Shown here piece after piece: positions 63,177 to 64,000 of a DNA stretch of 64,000 bases (position 1 is its first letter; each line of letters opens with the position of its first letter). The translations under genes and the position numbers were made by a program. The notes under the pieces are model-generated. The model searched no databases. It was not told the DNA's origin and was given only the letters and a program-made list of their open reading frames with translations. The DNA comes from Desulfoprunum benzoelyticum (GTDB taxonomy: Bacteria; Desulfobacterota; Desulfobulbia; Desulfobulbales; Desulfocapsaceae): contig NZ_JACHEO010000003.1 of NCBI RefSeq assembly GCF_014201505.1, positions 124,001 through 188,000 on the forward strand, in the 5' to 3' direction.

Positions 63177-64000
63177 TCAGGAGTTCAGAATCTTCCTTGC
63201 CGACTCGTCGTTGACGTCGGAGACGTGCGGGATGCCGGTCTCTCGCGCCGTTTCCCGGTTGCCGGAGAAGATGTCGCTGCGGCTGACCTGGTTCAGGGAG
63301 AATTTCCTGCACCCGGCCATCAGCTGCTGGACGCCGCAGGCGAGCTTGTCGGCCAGGGTGTAGAAGCCGATGGCGCCATAGGGGATGTTCTTCATCTCGT
63401 CCTTGCCGACAATTTTCTCGACGTCATAGTAGCCGGCGAAGATCTCGTCGGCGGTCTTGCCCTGCTCGAGCACGGTCTTGGGCAGTTCGTTCCAGTTGCC
63501 GTTGACCCGATCCCGCCGTTCGGGATAGATGGCGCCCTCGATATTGGCGCCCAGAAAACCGGGGATCATGATCCCCCGGCCCATGCAGACCAGCTTGGTA
63601 TAGGGCGCCCCCAGGGCCAGGGCCTTGAAGATGTGGTCCTCGAGGGCGAAGCCGCCGGCAAAGGACATGTCGACGACCTGCCTGCCCTTGGCCGCCAGCA
63701 TATTGGCATATTCATGGGCCTTGGAGTGGAGAATGATCGACGGCACGCCCCAGCTCTGCATCATGTTCCAGGGGCTCATGCCGGTACCGCCGCCGGAACC
63801 GTCGATCGTCAGCAGGTCGAGCTGGGCGTCGGTGGAGAACTTGATCGCCATCGCCAGTTCTTCCATGCCGTAGGAACCGGTCTTCAGGGTCACCCGGTTG
63901 AACCCGAGACCGCGCAGGTATTCGACGGTGCTCATGAAATCTTCGCGGACCTGTTCCACCGAACTGAGCTGGGTGGCGCCGAGGCGGCTGTGCCGGGCGA
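63177..64000 (-). CDS. Glutamate synthase FMN-binding domain protein, C-terminal part (runs off the window)
   Basis: The frame is open to the window edge; about 274 residues are visible. They hold the core of the glutamate synthase (GltB central/FMN) TIM barrel: T-I-D-G-S-G-G-G-T-G-M-S-P, V-V-D-M-S-F-A-G-G-F, L-V-C-M-G-R-G-I-M-I-P-G-F-L-G-A-N. This domain transfers ammonia to 2-oxoglutarate using reduced flavin. The protein ends soon after the barrel, with no GltB C-terminal beta-helix domain, so it is the short (archaeal-type) version, usually fed by ferredoxin. Together with gdhA it marks a nitrogen-assimilation block. Confidence 0.85.
   Translation of the reverse strand, partial: ARHSRLGATQLSSVEQVREDFMSTVEYLRGLGFNRVTLKTGSYGMEELAMAIKFSTDAQLDLLTIDGSGGGTGMSPWNMMQSWGVPSIILHSKAHEYANMLAAKGRQVVDMSFAGGFALEDHIFKALALGAPYTKLVCMGRGIMIPGFLGANIEGAIYPERRDRVNGNWNELPKTVLEQGKTADEIFAGYYDVEKIVGKDEMKNIPYGAIGFYTLADKLACGVQQLMAGCRKFSLNQVSRSDIFSGNRETARETGIPHVSDVNDESARKILNS

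Overview
The window is a GC-rich (roughly 60%) bacterial chromosome segment that fits an anaerobic deltaproteobacterium (Desulfobacterota in the broad sense; genus not determinable here). The signs are an indolepyruvate:ferredoxin oxidoreductase, a multihaem c-type cytochrome that appears to carry selenocysteine, NtrC-type sigma-54 regulation, a DUF3786 domain, ferredoxin-type proteins and very large exported Cys-rich proteins. The first 8 kb is more mixed: AT-richer gaps, a Bcr/CflA-type efflux pump, a DUF3786-MaoC fusion and a broken IS91-type transposase suggest a patch of recombination.

Layout. 1-8.0 kb: end of a 4Fe-4S protein, DUF3786-MaoC fusion, MFS pump, TatD nuclease-hrpB helicase pair, IS91 remnant. 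8.3-12.8 kb: a complete Liv-type ABC transporter (binding protein, two permeases, two ATPases). 12.9-21.8 kb: a truncated SMR efflux remnant, then a leftward operon livH-iorA-iorB-livM-livG-(livF::paaK)-binding protein, transcribed divergently from a TrpR-type repressor. A near-consensus trp operator lies between them. I read this as a tryptophan/aromatic amino-acid import and oxidation system: uptake, oxidation of the arylpyruvate to aryl-acetyl-CoA by IorAB, and a CoA ligase physically fused to the transporter ATPase. 21.9-32.6 kb: mostly stress and envelope genes (universal stress protein, K+/H+ antiporter, YegP, DUF2959 lipoprotein, HtpX, DUF3597, DUF533, an SDR/DUF2867 protein).

33.0-50 kb is the most unusual stretch. 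A membrane-attached octahaem cytochrome has an in-frame UGA followed by a SECIS-like hairpin. Next come a Cys-rich PAS histidine kinase and an NtrC-type activator. Then, behind a good sigma-54 promoter, come two giant exported proteins: one with two degenerate rubredoxin domains, two c-haem motifs and a dockerin-like end, the other with a Cys-every-six-residues repeat. A subtilase with its own promoter follows, but its secretion signal is separated from it by a frameshift. 50.2-53.8 kb is a compact ECF sigma/anti-sigma island. The anti-sigma protein carries an extracytoplasmic CBM48-like domain that also forms a separate lipoprotein, and the pair is flanked by two paralogous exported proteins with Gly/Ser tails.

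54-64 kb: DUF2202 ferritin-like protein, remnants of a K+ channel, an acyl-CoA ligase, small coiled-coil and ParB-like proteins, glutamate dehydrogenase, a PEP/pyruvate-binding-domain protein and the C-terminal part of a glutamate synthase that runs off the window. All functional statements rest on reading the sequence and on family knowledge; no searches were run.
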